From NCBI RefSeq assembly GCF_024138125.1, contig NZ_CP099993.1:1860001-1924000 (forward strand): a DNA stretch of 64,000 nt, read 5' to 3'. Below the pieces are notes generated by a model. That model had not been told where the DNA came from, searched no databases, and saw only the letters and a list, made by a program, of their open reading frames with translations. Made by a program: the position numbers and the translations under genes. This document shows, piece after piece, positions 41,869 through 50,601 of the stretch. The first letter of the stretch is position 1. Every line of letters starts with the position of its first letter. This stretch comes from Halorussus salilacus (GTDB lineage: Archaea; Halobacteriota; Halobacteria; Halobacteriales; Haladaptataceae).

Positions 41869-43202
41869 GGCTCGTTCCCCGCCGCCTCGATGGCGCGCTC
41901 GAAGTCGGCGAGCAGGTCGGCCGGGTCCTCGATTCCCACCGAGAGGCGCACGAGGTCGGGCGAGACGCCCGCGGCGCGCTGTTCGTCGGGCGACAGTTGG
42001 GCGTGGGTCGTGCTCGCGGGGTGGATGACGAGGGTCTTCGCGTCGCCGATGTTGGCGAGGAAACTGGCGAGTTCGACGCGCTCGCAGAACCGCTTGCCCG
42101 CCTCGAATCCTCCTTCCAGTCCGAAGGCGACCATCCCGCCGTACCCGCCCGCCAGATACTCGCTGGCGTTCTCGTGGGTCCGGTGGCTCTCCAGTCCGGG
42201 GTAGGCGACCCACGCCACGTCGTCGCGGTCGGCGAGGTACTCCGCGACGATGGCGGCGTTCTCGCAGTGGCGCTCCATCCGGAGGGGGAACGACTCCAGA
42301 CCCTGCAGGGTCTGCCACGCGTCGAAGGGCGACTGCTGATTGCCGAGGCTCCGGAGCGCGCGGAACCGGGCCGCGGTCGCGAGGGGGGCGTCGGGGAAGT
42401 CCCGCGAGAAGTCGGTGTCGTGGTAGGCGGGGTTGTCGCCCGCGAGTTCGGGGTAGTCGTCCTCGCGGGCCTCCCAGTCGAAGCTCCCGCCGTCGACGAG
42501 GACGCCCCCGACCGTGGTGCCGCTCCCGTGGAGCCACTTGGTCGTGGAGTGCCAGACCGCGTCGGCACCGTGGTCGAGGGGAGTACAGAGGTACGGCGTC
42601 GCGAAGGTGTTGTCGACCACGAGGGGCGCGCCCGCGTCGTGGGCGATTCCCGCGACGCGCTCGAAGTCGGGCGTGACGAGCGAGGGGTTCCCGACGGTCT
42701 CGACGTGGACGTAGGCGGTGTCCGAATCGACGGCCTCCTCGTAGGCGTCGTAGTCGAGCGTCTCCACGAACCGGGCCTCGATTCCGCGCTTGCTGGCGGT
42801 GTGGCGGAGGTACGCCGTCGTCCCGCCGTAGGTGTCGGTCGAGCAGACCACGTTGTCGCCCGACTCGGCGAGCACGAGCGTCAGCGAGTCGAGCGCGGCC
42901 ATCCCGCTCGCGGTGGCAACCGCGCCCGTCCCGCCTTCGAGGCTGGCGAGTCGGTCTTCGAGCGCGCGGGTCGTCGGGTTCGAGATGCGCGAGTAGACGT
43001 CGCCCTCGGCGTCGAGCGCGTAGAGGTCGGCGGCGCGGTCGGCGTCCTCGAACTCGTAGGAGGTGGTCTGGTAGATGGGCGGCGCGCGCGCCCCCGTCGC
43101 CGGGTCGGCCCCGTGGCCCGCGTGGAGGCTCCGGGTGTCGAACTCGCGCTCGGCGTCGCGAGAACGCGACGCCGAGCGCGGCTGGTCGTCCTCTGCGGTC
43201 AT
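41865..43202 (-). CDS. metY: O-acetylhomoserine sulfhydrylase-type PLP enzyme
   Basis: A 445-residue Cys/Met-metabolism PLP enzyme. The pyridoxal lysine lies in [16 protein letters not shown], and [22 protein letters not shown] and [17 protein letters not shown] are typical. Length and the long C-terminal domain ([20 protein letters not shown]) fit O-acetylhomoserine aminocarboxypropyltransferases, which make homocysteine from the metX product and sulfide. Position first in the operon ahead of metX supports the pathway. No operator is recognised. Confidence 0.92.
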   Translation of the reverse strand: MTAEDDQPRSASRSRDAEREFDTRSLHAGHGADPATGARAPPIYQTTSYEFEDADRAADLYALDAEGDVYSRISNPTTRALEDRLASLEGGTGAVATASGMAALDSLTLVLAESGDNVVCSTDTYGGTTAYLRHTASKRGIEARFVETLDYDAYEEAVDSDTAYVHVETVGNPSLVTPDFERVAGIAHDAGAPLVVDNTFATPYLCTPLDHGADAVWHSTTKWLHGSGTTVGGVLVDGGSFDWEAREDDYPELAGDNPAYHDTDFSRDFPDAPLATAARFRALRSLGNQQSPFDAWQTLQGLESFPLRMERHCENAAIVAEYLADRDDVAWVAYPGLESHRTHENASEYLAGGYGGMVAFGLEGGFEAGKRFCERVELASFLANIGDAKTLVIHPASTTHAQLSPDEQRAAGVSPDLVRLSVGIEDPADLLADFERAIEAAGNEP

Positions 43203-43274
43203 GTGCTATACGCATATTCTCGAAGGAAGTTATAACCGGGAGTTACGGCAAGGGTTGCTGAGCGTGCGAGTTTG

Positions 43275-43472
43275 TCACACGCTATCGCCGAGCAGGAGAC
43301 CGACGACCGACCGGCCCCAGAGGAGCCAGAATCCAGCGATAGCGACGATGAGAAGCCCGAGTCCGAACGCCGAGAAACTCACGTCGAACAGCTCCAGCAG
43401 TTCGACGCCGAGGAGGGCGGCCAGCAGGATGGTGATGCGGTCGAGGCGGGCGAGGAGGTCGGGGTCGGCCAT
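43275..43472 (-). CDS. small two-helix membrane protein, unknown
   Basis: A 65-residue protein. A first hydrophobic segment ITILLAALLGVELLELFDV and a second FGLGLLIVAIAGFWLLWG are joined by a short turn, and the N-terminus (MADPDLLARLDR) is polar. No family or function is recognised. Lies between the methionine operon and the S66 peptidase. Confidence 0.6.
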   Translation of the reverse strand: MADPDLLARLDRITILLAALLGVELLELFDVSFSAFGLGLLIVAIAGFWLLWGRSVVGLLLGDSV

Positions 43473-43564
43473 GCGCGAGACGTTCGAAGCCGGGAGCTTT
43501 CAGTCCTTGCGATTTTCCGACACACCACCGAAACCCATACGGAGGCCGACACGCAACTCCGACC

Positions 43565-44629
43565 ATGAGCGAGTTCGTCGTCCCGCCCGCGCTCGACCCC
43601 GGCGACAGGGTCGCCGTGGTCGCGCCCGGTTCGAACCGAGCGACCCAGTATCCCCACGTCTACGAACTCGGCCTCGAACGCCTCCGGGAGGTGTTCGACC
43701 TCGAACCGGTCGAGTACCCGACCGCGACGAGGGACAGCGAGTACCTCTACGACCACCCCGCCGAGCGCGCACGGGACGTGATGGACGCGTTCGCCGACCC
43801 CGAGATTCGGGGCGTCGTCGCGGTCATCGGCGGGTTCGACCAGATTCGCATCCTCCGACACCTCGACCCCGAGGTGCTGGCCGAGAACCCCACCCGGTTC
43901 TACGGCATCAGCGACAACACCAACCTCGCGCTGTACCTCTGGAACCTCGGCGTCGTCTCGTTCTACGGCGGGACCCTGCTGACTGACCTCGCGATGCAGG
44001 GCGAGATGCACGACTACACCGTCGAGTCGCTCGAAACCGCGTTCTTCGCCGACGACCTCGACGCCTTCGGCGAACTCCGGCCCGCCGAGCGGTTCACCGA
44101 CCACGACCTCGACTGGGCCGACCCCGACAATCTGGACGAGTACCGCGAGATGGAACCGAACCCGGGCCGGACGTGGCGCGGGGCCGACCGCCGCGTCTCG
44201 GGCCGGACGTGGGGCGGGTGTCTCTCCATCGTGGACCAGCAGCTCCGGACCGACCGCTACCTCCCCGCGCCCGAGGATTTGGACGGTCGCATCCTCCTGC
44301 TCGAAACCAGCGAGGAGCTCCCCGACGCGAGCTACGTCCGCCAGTTCCTCATCGGGATGGGCGAGCGCGGCCTGCTCGAACGCTTCGACGGCGTCCTCGT
44401 GGGTCGCGCGAAGGCGCGCAACCTCTTCGAGGACCCCGGCCCGGAGGCCCGCGCGGAGTTCCGCGAGCGCCAGCGCGAGGCCGTCGCGGAGGTCCTCGCG
44501 GAGTACAACCCCGACGCGCCGGTCGTCTTCGATCTGGAGTTCGGCCACACCGCGCCCGCCGCCGCGATTCCGGTCGGCGGCCGGGTCGAACTCGACCCCG
44601 CGAGCGAGACCGTGGCGTTCGGACGATAG
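43565..44629 (+). CDS. S66 family peptidase (LD-carboxypeptidase-like)
   Basis: A 354-residue protein. The nucleophile elbow is FYGISDNTNLAL (Ser near residue 118), and catalytic Glu and His are expected in ILLLETSEELPDA and DLEFGHTAPAAAIPVGG. RVAVVAPGSNRATQYPHV is the typical N-terminus. LD-carboxypeptidases of bacteria trim peptidoglycan, which haloarchaea lack; members here may act on microcin-like or other peptides. The last 23 coding bases before GG-stop are duplicated at 45445-45467 beyond the inserted toxin-antitoxin pair. Confidence 0.88.
   Translation: MSEFVVPPALDPGDRVAVVAPGSNRATQYPHVYELGLERLREVFDLEPVEYPTATRDSEYLYDHPAERARDVMDAFADPEIRGVVAVIGGFDQIRILRHLDPEVLAENPTRFYGISDNTNLALYLWNLGVVSFYGGTLLTDLAMQGEMHDYTVESLETAFFADDLDAFGELRPAERFTDHDLDWADPDNLDEYREMEPNPGRTWRGADRRVSGRTWGGCLSIVDQQLRTDRYLPAPEDLDGRILLLETSEELPDASYVRQFLIGMGERGLLERFDGVLVGRAKARNLFEDPGPEARAEFRERQREAVAEVLAEYNPDAPVVFDLEFGHTAPAAAIPVGGRVELDPASETVAFGR
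44598..44620 (+). repeat. 23-bp direct repeat, left copy
   Basis: ccgcgagcgagaccgtggcg plus ttc, inside the 3' end of the S66 peptidase gene. It is identical to 45445-45467. Confidence 0.85.
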
Positions 44630-44642
44630 GACGCCCTCGGAT

Positions 44643-45104
44643 TCAGTAGTCGAGGTAGTCGTTCAGTTCGGCGAACTCCTCGGGTGAGAGGACGACCTCG
44701 GTCGAAACCCCGTCGATGCGTCGGAAGTCGTCGTCGAGAGTGAGTATCGTCTCGACGCCCTCCTCGACCGCGACCCGAGCGTAGTAGCCGTCCCACCCCT
44801 CGACGTTCTCCCTCCCGGCACACTCGAACCCCGCGCGAACGGTGGACTCGTCGATCTCGTCGTACCAGTGGACTCGGTTCGCGTCCATGAACCGCCGCAT
44901 GAGTCCCGACGCCTCCGCGTTCGAGAAGCCGTAGACACCGGTGAGGACGTGATGTGCGCCGACGAGAGAGGCGTACGGGACCACGGCGTCGATTTCGCCG
45001 GAAATCGCGCGTCTGACGTACGAGAGGGGGGTGTCGCTCACGGGCGTCCCGGCGTGTGCCAGCGCAGTGACCCCGACGTCGAAGAGATAGGGTCCGTCAC
45101 TCAT
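44643..45104 (-). CDS. vapC: PIN-domain toxin (VapC-type)
   Basis: A 153-residue PIN-fold ribonuclease. It opens with YLFDVGVTALAHAGTP (first acidic residue), has VPYASLVGAHHVLTGVYG, and ends in a GVETILTLDDDFRRIDGVST strand where the last catalytic Asp lies. The usual Asn next to the first Asp is Val, so activity may differ from classic VapC. It overlaps the antitoxin gene by 8 bases, so translation is coupled. The toxin would cleave tRNA or other RNA when free of the antitoxin. Confidence 0.85.
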   Translation of the reverse strand: MSDGPYLFDVGVTALAHAGTPVSDTPLSYVRRAISGEIDAVVPYASLVGAHHVLTGVYGFSNAEASGLMRRFMDANRVHWYDEIDESTVRAGFECAGRENVEGWDGYYARVAVEEGVETILTLDDDFRRIDGVSTEVVLSPEEFAELNDYLDY

Positions 45105-45396
45105 CGGTGGCGTCGCCGCGGTCGTTGCGCGCGTCGCTTGCCCCGCGCCGGATGGTCTCGACGTGATTGCGCGCGTCGGGGTCGAGTTCGTCGCCGGGCG
45201 TCGGCTCTCGCTCCGCCGTCGCGTCCTCGATTCGCCGTTCGAGGTCCTCGATGATGTCCTCGGGACGTTCCTCGGGTTCGACGACCGCGCGACCGTCCTC
45301 CTCGCGAACGTCTACCGCCGTTCCGGCGTCGAGACCGAGCCGTTCTCGAACGTCCTGTGGCAGGACGATACGTCCCTTCGAATCCACCACGACCAT
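45097..45396 (-). CDS. vapB: SpoVT/AbrB-type antitoxin
   Basis: A 99-residue protein beginning MVVVDSKGRIVLPQDVRERL, the swapped-hairpin AbrB DNA-binding fold (residues 1-45), followed by an acidic tail (PEDIIEDLERRIEDATAER) that would wrap the toxin. I choose the ATG at 45396 over 45420 because the TATA-like CTTAAAT is centred at 45422, 26 bases upstream, whereas 45420 would lie within that box. An 8-bp inverted repeat between box and start is a probable autoregulatory operator. Confidence 0.85.
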   Translation of the reverse strand: MVVVDSKGRIVLPQDVRERLGLDAGTAVDVREEDGRAVVEPEERPEDIIEDLERRIEDATAEREPTPGDELDPDARNHVETIRRGASDARNDRGDATDE

Positions 45397-45417
45397 ATTC
45401 CCACTACCGGTGGGAAT
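45397..45417 (-). promoter_or_regulatory. operator-like inverted repeat of the toxin-antitoxin promoter
   Basis: attcccac (45397-45404) and gtgggaat (45410-45417) are exact complements with a 5-base spacer. It occupies the gap between the TATA-like box (45419-45425) and the vapB start. A dimer of the AbrB-type antitoxin bound here would block initiation, the standard autoregulation of such loci. Binding is inferred. Confidence 0.55.
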
Positions 45418-45444
45418 CATTTAAGTGTTTCGCGGGCACTGCCT

Positions 45445-45467
45445 CCGCGAGCGAGACCGTGGCGTTC
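45445..45467 (+). repeat. 23-bp direct repeat, right copy
   Basis: Identical to 44598-44620 and followed by ccggtaggac, which restores a peptidase-like ending (SETVAFR, then TAG). It is a displaced copy of the S66 gene's 3' end. Confidence 0.85.
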
Positions 45468-45558
45468 CGGTAGGACCGGGGATTCGACCGCCAGCGTCGA
45501 CCGGAGGGGTCAAGTGCGAGCGATTCGACCCTCGAAACCACGCGAGGTCCGAACCAAC

Positions 45559-46155
45559 ATGCCCGAGACCAGCGGTTCCGAACCGGCGGCGTCGGACACC
45601 GACGCCGCCGGAGAGTTCTCGATGACCGAGGGATTTCACCCCTTCCGCGGTCGGAGTCGACGCTCGCAGGCCGCGGTCCTCCTCGGCGGATTCCTCGTCT
45701 GGTTCGTCGCGTACGCGGCGTCGGTGACGACCCTCGGCGGGGCGGCCGCCGCGACCGCGGCGGCCGCCGACGCCGTGGTCGCCCGGCGGAACGCGGCGGC
45801 GCTCGCGAGCGCCGCGACCGGCCTGTACTTCGGCGCGCTCTGGACGCGGGCGCACGGCGGCCCCCTGCTCAACGTCGTCTACGTCCTCGGCGTGCAGGTG
45901 TTCGTCCCGGGCCGGGCGTACGCCCTCGGCGGGACGCCGCCCGAACACGTCCTCTCGGCGGCCGACTCGTCGTTCGTCCTGCTCCTCGCCGACCCGGCGT
46001 GGATTCTGCATCGCGCGGTGACGATACTCCCCGGATTCGCGGTCTTCGCCCTCGTGCTGGCGGTCTGGGGGGCGACGCTGAGCCCGGACGAGCAGGACGC
46101 CTTCGTGGAGTCCCACCTCCCGGAGGCGTGGCTCGACCTCCGGGAGACCGAGTAG
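45559..46155 (+). CDS. membrane protein, unknown
   Basis: A 198-residue protein with about four hydrophobic helices: AAVLLGGFLVWFVAYAASV, ALASAATGLYFGALW, NVVYVLGVQVFVPGRAYAL and ILPGFAVFALVLAVWGATL. The N-terminal 35 residues are acidic and lie in the cytoplasm if the first helix exits. No known family motif is seen. It precedes an MFS gene in the same direction by 76 bases; a TATA-like cctataac before 46232 suggests separate transcription. Confidence 0.6.
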   Translation: MPETSGSEPAASDTDAAGEFSMTEGFHPFRGRSRRSQAAVLLGGFLVWFVAYAASVTTLGGAAAATAAAADAVVARRNAAALASAATGLYFGALWTRAHGGPLLNVVYVLGVQVFVPGRAYALGGTPPEHVLSAADSSFVLLLADPAWILHRAVTILPGFAVFALVLAVWGATLSPDEQDAFVESHLPEAWLDLRETE

Positions 46156-46231
46156 TCCGACGCCGAGGCGGGCGCGACCGTCGACTCCGAAACAGGACCT
46201 ATAACATCGAGCGGGCCCAACCGCCGCATCC

Positions 46232-47431
46232 GTGAGTCCCACTCGACGCGACCGGTCGGTGCTCGCCAGCGTGGTGTTCGCCGTCCTGCTCGCGCAGGTC
46301 CTGCTGTACCCCGGCGTCCCGGACCTCGTCGCGGCGGTCGGCGCGACCACGGCGCTCGACGCGAGCATGTGGTTCCTCGTCGCGGAGTTCGCGGCGTTCG
46401 TGGTCTGCGCGGGCCTCTGGGGCGCGGCCAGCGACACCGCCGGGCGGCGCGTTCCCTTCATCGTCGCGGGCGCGCTCGGCGGTGCCGTCGGCTACTTCGC
46501 GCTGGCGGTCCTCCCCGCCGCGCTGTCGCTGTCGTTCGCCGAGGTCCTCGTGGTCCGGGCCCTCCAAGGCGCGACCACCATCGGCGCGTTCTCGCTCGCG
46601 ATGACGATGCTGATGGACCTCGGCGGCGGCCACGGCAGGAACATGGGCGCGGCGGGCATCGCCATCGGTCTCGGCACCGCCATCGGCGCGCCGTTGGGCG
46701 GCCAGCTCTACGGGTTCGGCCCGTTCGTCCCCCTCTACGCGGCGGGCGTCCTGCTGGTCTGTGCCGGAGGACTCGCGCTGTTCATCCCCGACCGCGCGCC
46801 CGGAGAGCGACGGAGCGGTCGCCTCTCGCGGGCGCTCGCGACCCTCTCCGAGCGCCCCTCGCTCGGACTCCCCTACGTCTTCGGGTTCATCGACCGACTC
46901 ACCGCGGGCTTCTTCGCTCTCGTCGGCACCGTCTACTTCCGGGAGGCGTTCGGCCTCGACGCCGCGGCGACCGGCGTGATGCTCGGCCTGTTCTTCGCGC
47001 CGTTCGCGCTCCTCCAGTACCCCTTCGGGGTCCTGTCGGACCGCGTCGGGCGCGCGGTCCCCATCGCGGTCGGGTCGGCGCTCTACGGCCTCGCGGTGGT
47101 CGGCGTCGGCCTCTCGCCCACCGTCGAAATCGCGGGCGTCGCGATGGTCGCCGTGGGCGTCATCGGCGCGCTGATGGCCCCCGCGACGATGGCGCTGGTC
47201 TCGGACCTCGCCGACGATTCGGCCCGCGGGACCGCGATGGCGGGGTTCAACGTCTTCGGGAGTCTGGGCTTCCTCGTCGGGATGCTCGTCGGCGGGACGG
47301 TCGCCGACGAATTCGGCTTCCTCGCGGCGTTCGTCGTCGCGGGTGCGCTGGAGACGGGACTGGCGCTGGTCTCGCTCCCGCTGTTCTTCCGGTTCGACTT
47401 CGAGGACAGGCGGGCGGTGTTCGGGCGGTAG
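46232..47431 (+). CDS. MFS transporter
   Basis: A 399-residue protein with 12 predicted helices in two halves. GLWGAASDTAGRRVPFI and FGVLSDRVGRAVPI are the conserved loop 2-3 and 8-9 motifs (G-x-x-x-D-x-x-G-R-R). Loop 6-7 is short and basic (RAPGERRSGRLSRALATLSE). The substrate is not identifiable; a drug/sugar-type efflux role is usual for similar sequences. The start is GTG 46232, located before the first helix. Confidence 0.88.
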   Translation: MSPTRRDRSVLASVVFAVLLAQVLLYPGVPDLVAAVGATTALDASMWFLVAEFAAFVVCAGLWGAASDTAGRRVPFIVAGALGGAVGYFALAVLPAALSLSFAEVLVVRALQGATTIGAFSLAMTMLMDLGGGHGRNMGAAGIAIGLGTAIGAPLGGQLYGFGPFVPLYAAGVLLVCAGGLALFIPDRAPGERRSGRLSRALATLSERPSLGLPYVFGFIDRLTAGFFALVGTVYFREAFGLDAAATGVMLGLFFAPFALLQYPFGVLSDRVGRAVPIAVGSALYGLAVVGVGLSPTVEIAGVAMVAVGVIGALMAPATMALVSDLADDSARGTAMAGFNVFGSLGFLVGMLVGGTVADEFGFLAAFVVAGALETGLALVSLPLFFRFDFEDRRAVFGR

Positions 47432-47480
47432 GCGTTCGAAGGAGGCCGTGACAGCCGATTGTGAGATAAACCGTCACGGC

Positions 47481-47488
47481 TATTTATG
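47481..47488 (+). promoter_or_regulatory. TATA box for the gene at 47508
   Basis: tatttatg, 20-27 bases before the ATG, in a leaderless arrangement. Confidence 0.55.
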
Positions 47489-47507
47489 TCTCGGAACACC
47501 GAGGTGT

Positions 47508-48224
47508 ATGGCTATCGAGGCGTTCCGATACTACACCGACTGGCACGATTGGATGAACCGGAACCGATATGCCGAGCCCGCCGACCCCTGGAACCTGATT
47601 CACGTCGACCCCGATGCTCTCACCGAATACATGACCGTCTCGCTCAAGTGGGGTCTCGGGAGGGTCCGTGGCGGTCGCTGGGACCGGACTGGACGCGAGG
47701 TGCTCGCAGAGACGAAGTTGTATTCGGGTCTCGAAGATCGCTACGCCGACGGCGAGCCGTGGGAAGAGACGGCGTACTACGAGTGGGGACAGGAGAAACT
47801 CGACGGCGCGGAGTCGTTCCGCGGCTGTGCGGACATCGAGGAGTTCGTGGACCGACGCTGTGCCGCCCTCGACGAACTGGTGGCGGACCTGAGGACGGAG
47901 GGCTACCGCTCGAATTATGGACGCCTCTACGACTCGCCCTCCGAACTCGACTATATCACGCAGATGGAACCAATCGCGCTCGTCGACCGCAACGGCGACT
48001 TGTTACTCACGGAGGGGTATCACCGCGTCATCCTCGGCCAGTTGCTCGGCGTCGAGTCGATTCCCGTCCACGTCCTCCGCCGACACGAGCAGTGGCAGCG
48101 GGTCAGAGATGCAGTCCACGACGACGGCGTTGTCACGACCGACGGCGTGACTCGCTCCCATCCGGACCTGCAGGATGTCCATCCGTCGGCCGACGGAACG
48201 CCTCCGACACGGATCGACGCCTGA
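47508..48224 (+). CDS. ParB/Srx-like domain protein, unknown
   Basis: A 238-residue protein. Residues 1-140 are helix-rich with aromatic residues (FRYYTDWHDWMNRNRYAE, LIHVDPDALTEYMTVSLKW). The C-terminal part PIALVDRNGDLLLTEGYHRV-ILGQLLGVESIPVHVLRRH resembles the ParB-like nuclease fold (D/E-G-x-H-R followed by LG and an IPV strand). Such domains in archaea occur in stand-alone proteins of unknown purpose, sometimes beside surface-glycan genes. There is no HTH after it, so chromosomal ParB function is unlikely. Confidence 0.6.
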   Translation: MAIEAFRYYTDWHDWMNRNRYAEPADPWNLIHVDPDALTEYMTVSLKWGLGRVRGGRWDRTGREVLAETKLYSGLEDRYADGEPWEETAYYEWGQEKLDGAESFRGCADIEEFVDRRCAALDELVADLRTEGYRSNYGRLYDSPSELDYITQMEPIALVDRNGDLLLTEGYHRVILGQLLGVESIPVHVLRRHEQWQRVRDAVHDDGVVTTDGVTRSHPDLQDVHPSADGTPPTRIDA

Positions 48225-48328
48225 ATCCTGTGCCGACACGCTCCCCACACGCCATCGATAGCTCACGGGAGTACTCACTTTCGGTTCGCACTACGTACGT
48301 CCCGAATCCGTCTTCGACGTAGCGATGG

Positions 48329-49516
48329 TTACCGCAGTTCCTCGCGGGCCGCCTCGATACCCGCCTCGCGGTCCACGTCGGCGCCGACCTCCTCGAAGGC
48401 CTCGCCGACCGTGCGAACGCCCCGGAGAATCTGCTCGGCCGAGAGGCCGCCCATGTTGCTGACCCGGAATATCTCGCCGCCGAGGTGGGCCTGCCCGCCC
48501 GAAATTGAGACGCCCCGGTCCTCGACCGCGTCGAAGAAGGCGTCGGACTCGCCGCGCACGTCGGTGGGGAGCGCCACCGCGGTCAAGGTGTTCGAGTACT
48601 CGGAGGCGTCGTTGCGCTCGGCGAACAGGTCGAGGCCCATCGCGGAAAAGCCCTCGCGGAACGCCCGCGACTGGCGGCGGTGGCGCTCGATGCGGGTGGG
48701 CATGCCCTCCTCGTGGATATCCTCGACTGCGACCGCGAGGCCCCGGAAGAGGGGGACCGCGCTCGTGAAGGGGGTCTGGTGGGACTCGGCCTTCCGGAGG
48801 TGCCAGTCCAAGTCCTCGTAGAAGGGCGCGGCGTCGCCGTCGAACTGCTCCTGAGCGCGCTCGGTGGCGTACATCGCGGAGGTGCCCGGCGGCGCGGCCA
48901 GACACTTCTGGGCGTCGGTGACCGCCACGTCGACGTTCCAGTCGTCGATGCGGAACTCGTCGCCGCCGATGGAGGTCACGCCGTCCACGACGAACGTGGC
49001 GTCGTGCTCTTCGGCTATCTCGCCGACTTCCTCGACCGGGTTCAGCAGGCCCGTGGAGGTCTCGTTGTGGACCATCGTCACCACGTCGGTGTCGTCGTCG
49101 ACGGCCTCGGCGACCGCGTCGAGGTCGAGCGACTGGCCCCACTTGGCCTCTACGGCGTCGACCGAGGCGTAGCGGTCGGCGATTCGCTTGAATCGCCGAC
49201 CGAACTTCCCGTTGACGAGCGCGACGACGTTCCCGCCGTCGCCCCGACCGCCGAGACACCCCACCAGGTTGGCGACCGCGGCCTCCATCGCCATCGTCGC
49301 GGTCCCGTTGAAGACGAGGCTGGTGCCGTCGCTTGCGGTCGAGGAGCCGTCGAGCGTGGATTGGGTGAACACGTAGTCGAGCGCGGTCTGGGCCCGCTCG
49401 TAGACCGATTCGAACTCCGCGGAGCGGTGCGAGACCATGGGTTCGCTCATCGCCTCGCGCACCTCTCGGGTCACGGGAACCGGGCCGGGGTTCAGGAGGA
49501 GGAAGTCCTCGCGCAT
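48329..49516 (-). CDS. class V PLP-dependent aminotransferase (alanine-glyoxylate/serine-pyruvate type)
   Basis: A 395-residue fold-type I enzyme. LLNPGPVPVTREVREAM is the usual N-terminus; VHNETSTGLLNPVEEV and FVVDGVTSIGGDEF contain cofactor contacts; the pyridoxal lysine is in VTDAQKCLAAPPGTSAM (near residue 200). HLGGEIFRVSNMG is near the C-terminus. It resembles serine-pyruvate or alanine-glyoxylate aminotransferases; in archaea related enzymes may make serine or other amino acids. I take ATG 49516 (MREDFLLLNPG) rather than one three codons upstream. It is the only gene in its unit. Confidence 0.88.
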   Translation of the reverse strand: MREDFLLLNPGPVPVTREVREAMSEPMVSHRSAEFESVYERAQTALDYVFTQSTLDGSSTASDGTSLVFNGTATMAMEAAVANLVGCLGGRGDGGNVVALVNGKFGRRFKRIADRYASVDAVEAKWGQSLDLDAVAEAVDDDTDVVTMVHNETSTGLLNPVEEVGEIAEEHDATFVVDGVTSIGGDEFRIDDWNVDVAVTDAQKCLAAPPGTSAMYATERAQEQFDGDAAPFYEDLDWHLRKAESHQTPFTSAVPLFRGLAVAVEDIHEEGMPTRIERHRRQSRAFREGFSAMGLDLFAERNDASEYSNTLTAVALPTDVRGESDAFFDAVEDRGVSISGGQAHLGGEIFRVSNMGGLSAEQILRGVRTVGEAFEEVGADVDREAGIEAAREELR

Positions 49517-49647
49517 GACTCTCACGACGACGGCCGTCGGCTTAAAGTCGGGGTTGGTCGCAAATGCCGCCTCCGCCGTCGAGACGTACTCGCGAACTGA
49601 TAAACGGCCACAGCAGTCTTGGGCGTGACCGGCGTACGTCCAGTGCG

Positions 49648-49887
49648 ATGACAGCCAACTTCACAGAGAACGACGAGGGCAAACCCGTCGTGATGGGGGA
49701 CGAGAAAGTCGGCATGATCAAGCGCGTCGAACACGGCACCGCGCACGTCGACCCCGACCCGGGAATCACGGACAAGATCAAGTCCACGCTCGACTGGGGC
49801 GACCACGACGAGGACACCTACCCACTGGAGGAAGGGCGGGTCGAGACCATCACCGACGACGAGGTCCGACTGCAGAGTCGGATGTAG
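49648..49887 (+). CDS. PRC-barrel-like small protein
   Basis: A 79-residue acidic protein: ANFTENDEGKPVVMGDEKVG, then HGTAHVDPDPGITDKIKSTL and YPLEEGRVETITDDEVRLQS. The strand-rich layout (a short barrel with a terminal DDEVRL) matches small haloarchaeal PRC-barrel-type proteins. Their roles are unknown, possibly stress or RNA-related. It is divergent from the aminotransferase gene, sharing a 131-base promoter region. Confidence 0.65.
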   Translation: MTANFTENDEGKPVVMGDEKVGMIKRVEHGTAHVDPDPGITDKIKSTLDWGDHDEDTYPLEEGRVETITDDEVRLQSRM

Positions 49888-50052
49888 CAGTCTGGACACG
49901 GACGCCGGGATTGCCGGTATTTAAATCTTTTTAACGGAGCGGCATATCGCCGCCGTGCGGCGGCGAAACCCGATGATAATGCCGTTTTCATATTTGATAT
50001 TTTCACTGATAAGTAAGAAAGCTATATGTCTCATCGATGAGGGAACGGTGAC

Positions 50053-50601
50053 ATGGTGCAGTTCGAAACGTTCGACGATGGCGTCGAGGCCAAGGGCCAG
50101 ACGATCAAATCGATGTTGGCGGGTGCCGGTGACCTCTCTAGCGTCTTCGAGAAGCGGATGAACGAGATGCTCGCCGAGAACGGTATCGAGGACCTGCAGG
50201 CCGACGAGTGGTACTCGAATCAGGCGTATCTCGACTCGTTCGAAGCGGTCGCCGACTCGATTGGCGAACAGACGGTGGCGAACATCGGGAAGAAGATTCC
50301 CGAGAACGCCGAGTGGCCGCCGGGAATCGACTCGGTGAGCGCGGGCCTCGAATCCATCGACGACGCCTACCAGATGAACCACCGCGGCGGCGAAATCGGT
50401 TACTACGACTTCGAACTGACCGGCGACTCCGAGGGCGAGATCGCGTGCAAGAACCCGTATCCCTGTGCGATGGACGAGGGACTCGTCACCGCGGTCGCCG
50501 AGAAGTTCAGCGCCGAGGGCGCGCTGGTGGAGGTCGAGGAAGTTGGCGACTCCTGTCGGGCGTCGGGCGGCGAAGAGTGCGTCTACCGAGTCTCGTGGTA
50601 A
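50053..50601 (+). CDS. predicted sensory partner of the downstream transducer
   Basis: A 182-residue protein. The N-terminal half is helical (FDDGVEAKGQTIKSMLAGAG); the C-terminal half (PPGIDSVSAGLESIDDAYQMNHRGG, ACKNPYPCAMDEGLVTAVAEKF, and two cysteines in GDSCRASGGEECVYRVSW) looks like a V4R- or heme-NO-binding-like small-molecule sensor domain with four Cys that may bind metal. Its stop overlaps the transducer's start (TAATG), so the two are translated together. A tatatg-rich box lies about 30 bases before ATG 50053. Family name is uncertain. Confidence 0.6.
   Translation: MVQFETFDDGVEAKGQTIKSMLAGAGDLSSVFEKRMNEMLAENGIEDLQADEWYSNQAYLDSFEAVADSIGEQTVANIGKKIPENAEWPPGIDSVSAGLESIDDAYQMNHRGGEIGYYDFELTGDSEGEIACKNPYPCAMDEGLVTAVAEKFSAEGALVEVEEVGDSCRASGGEECVYRVSW

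Noticed and set aside
40645-43215. An 856-codon minus-strand frame covering metX and part of the sulfhydrylase
   Set aside because: The upstream half is a shadow frame of the sulfhydrylase gene; the two enzymes have their own starts and a 4-base overlap.
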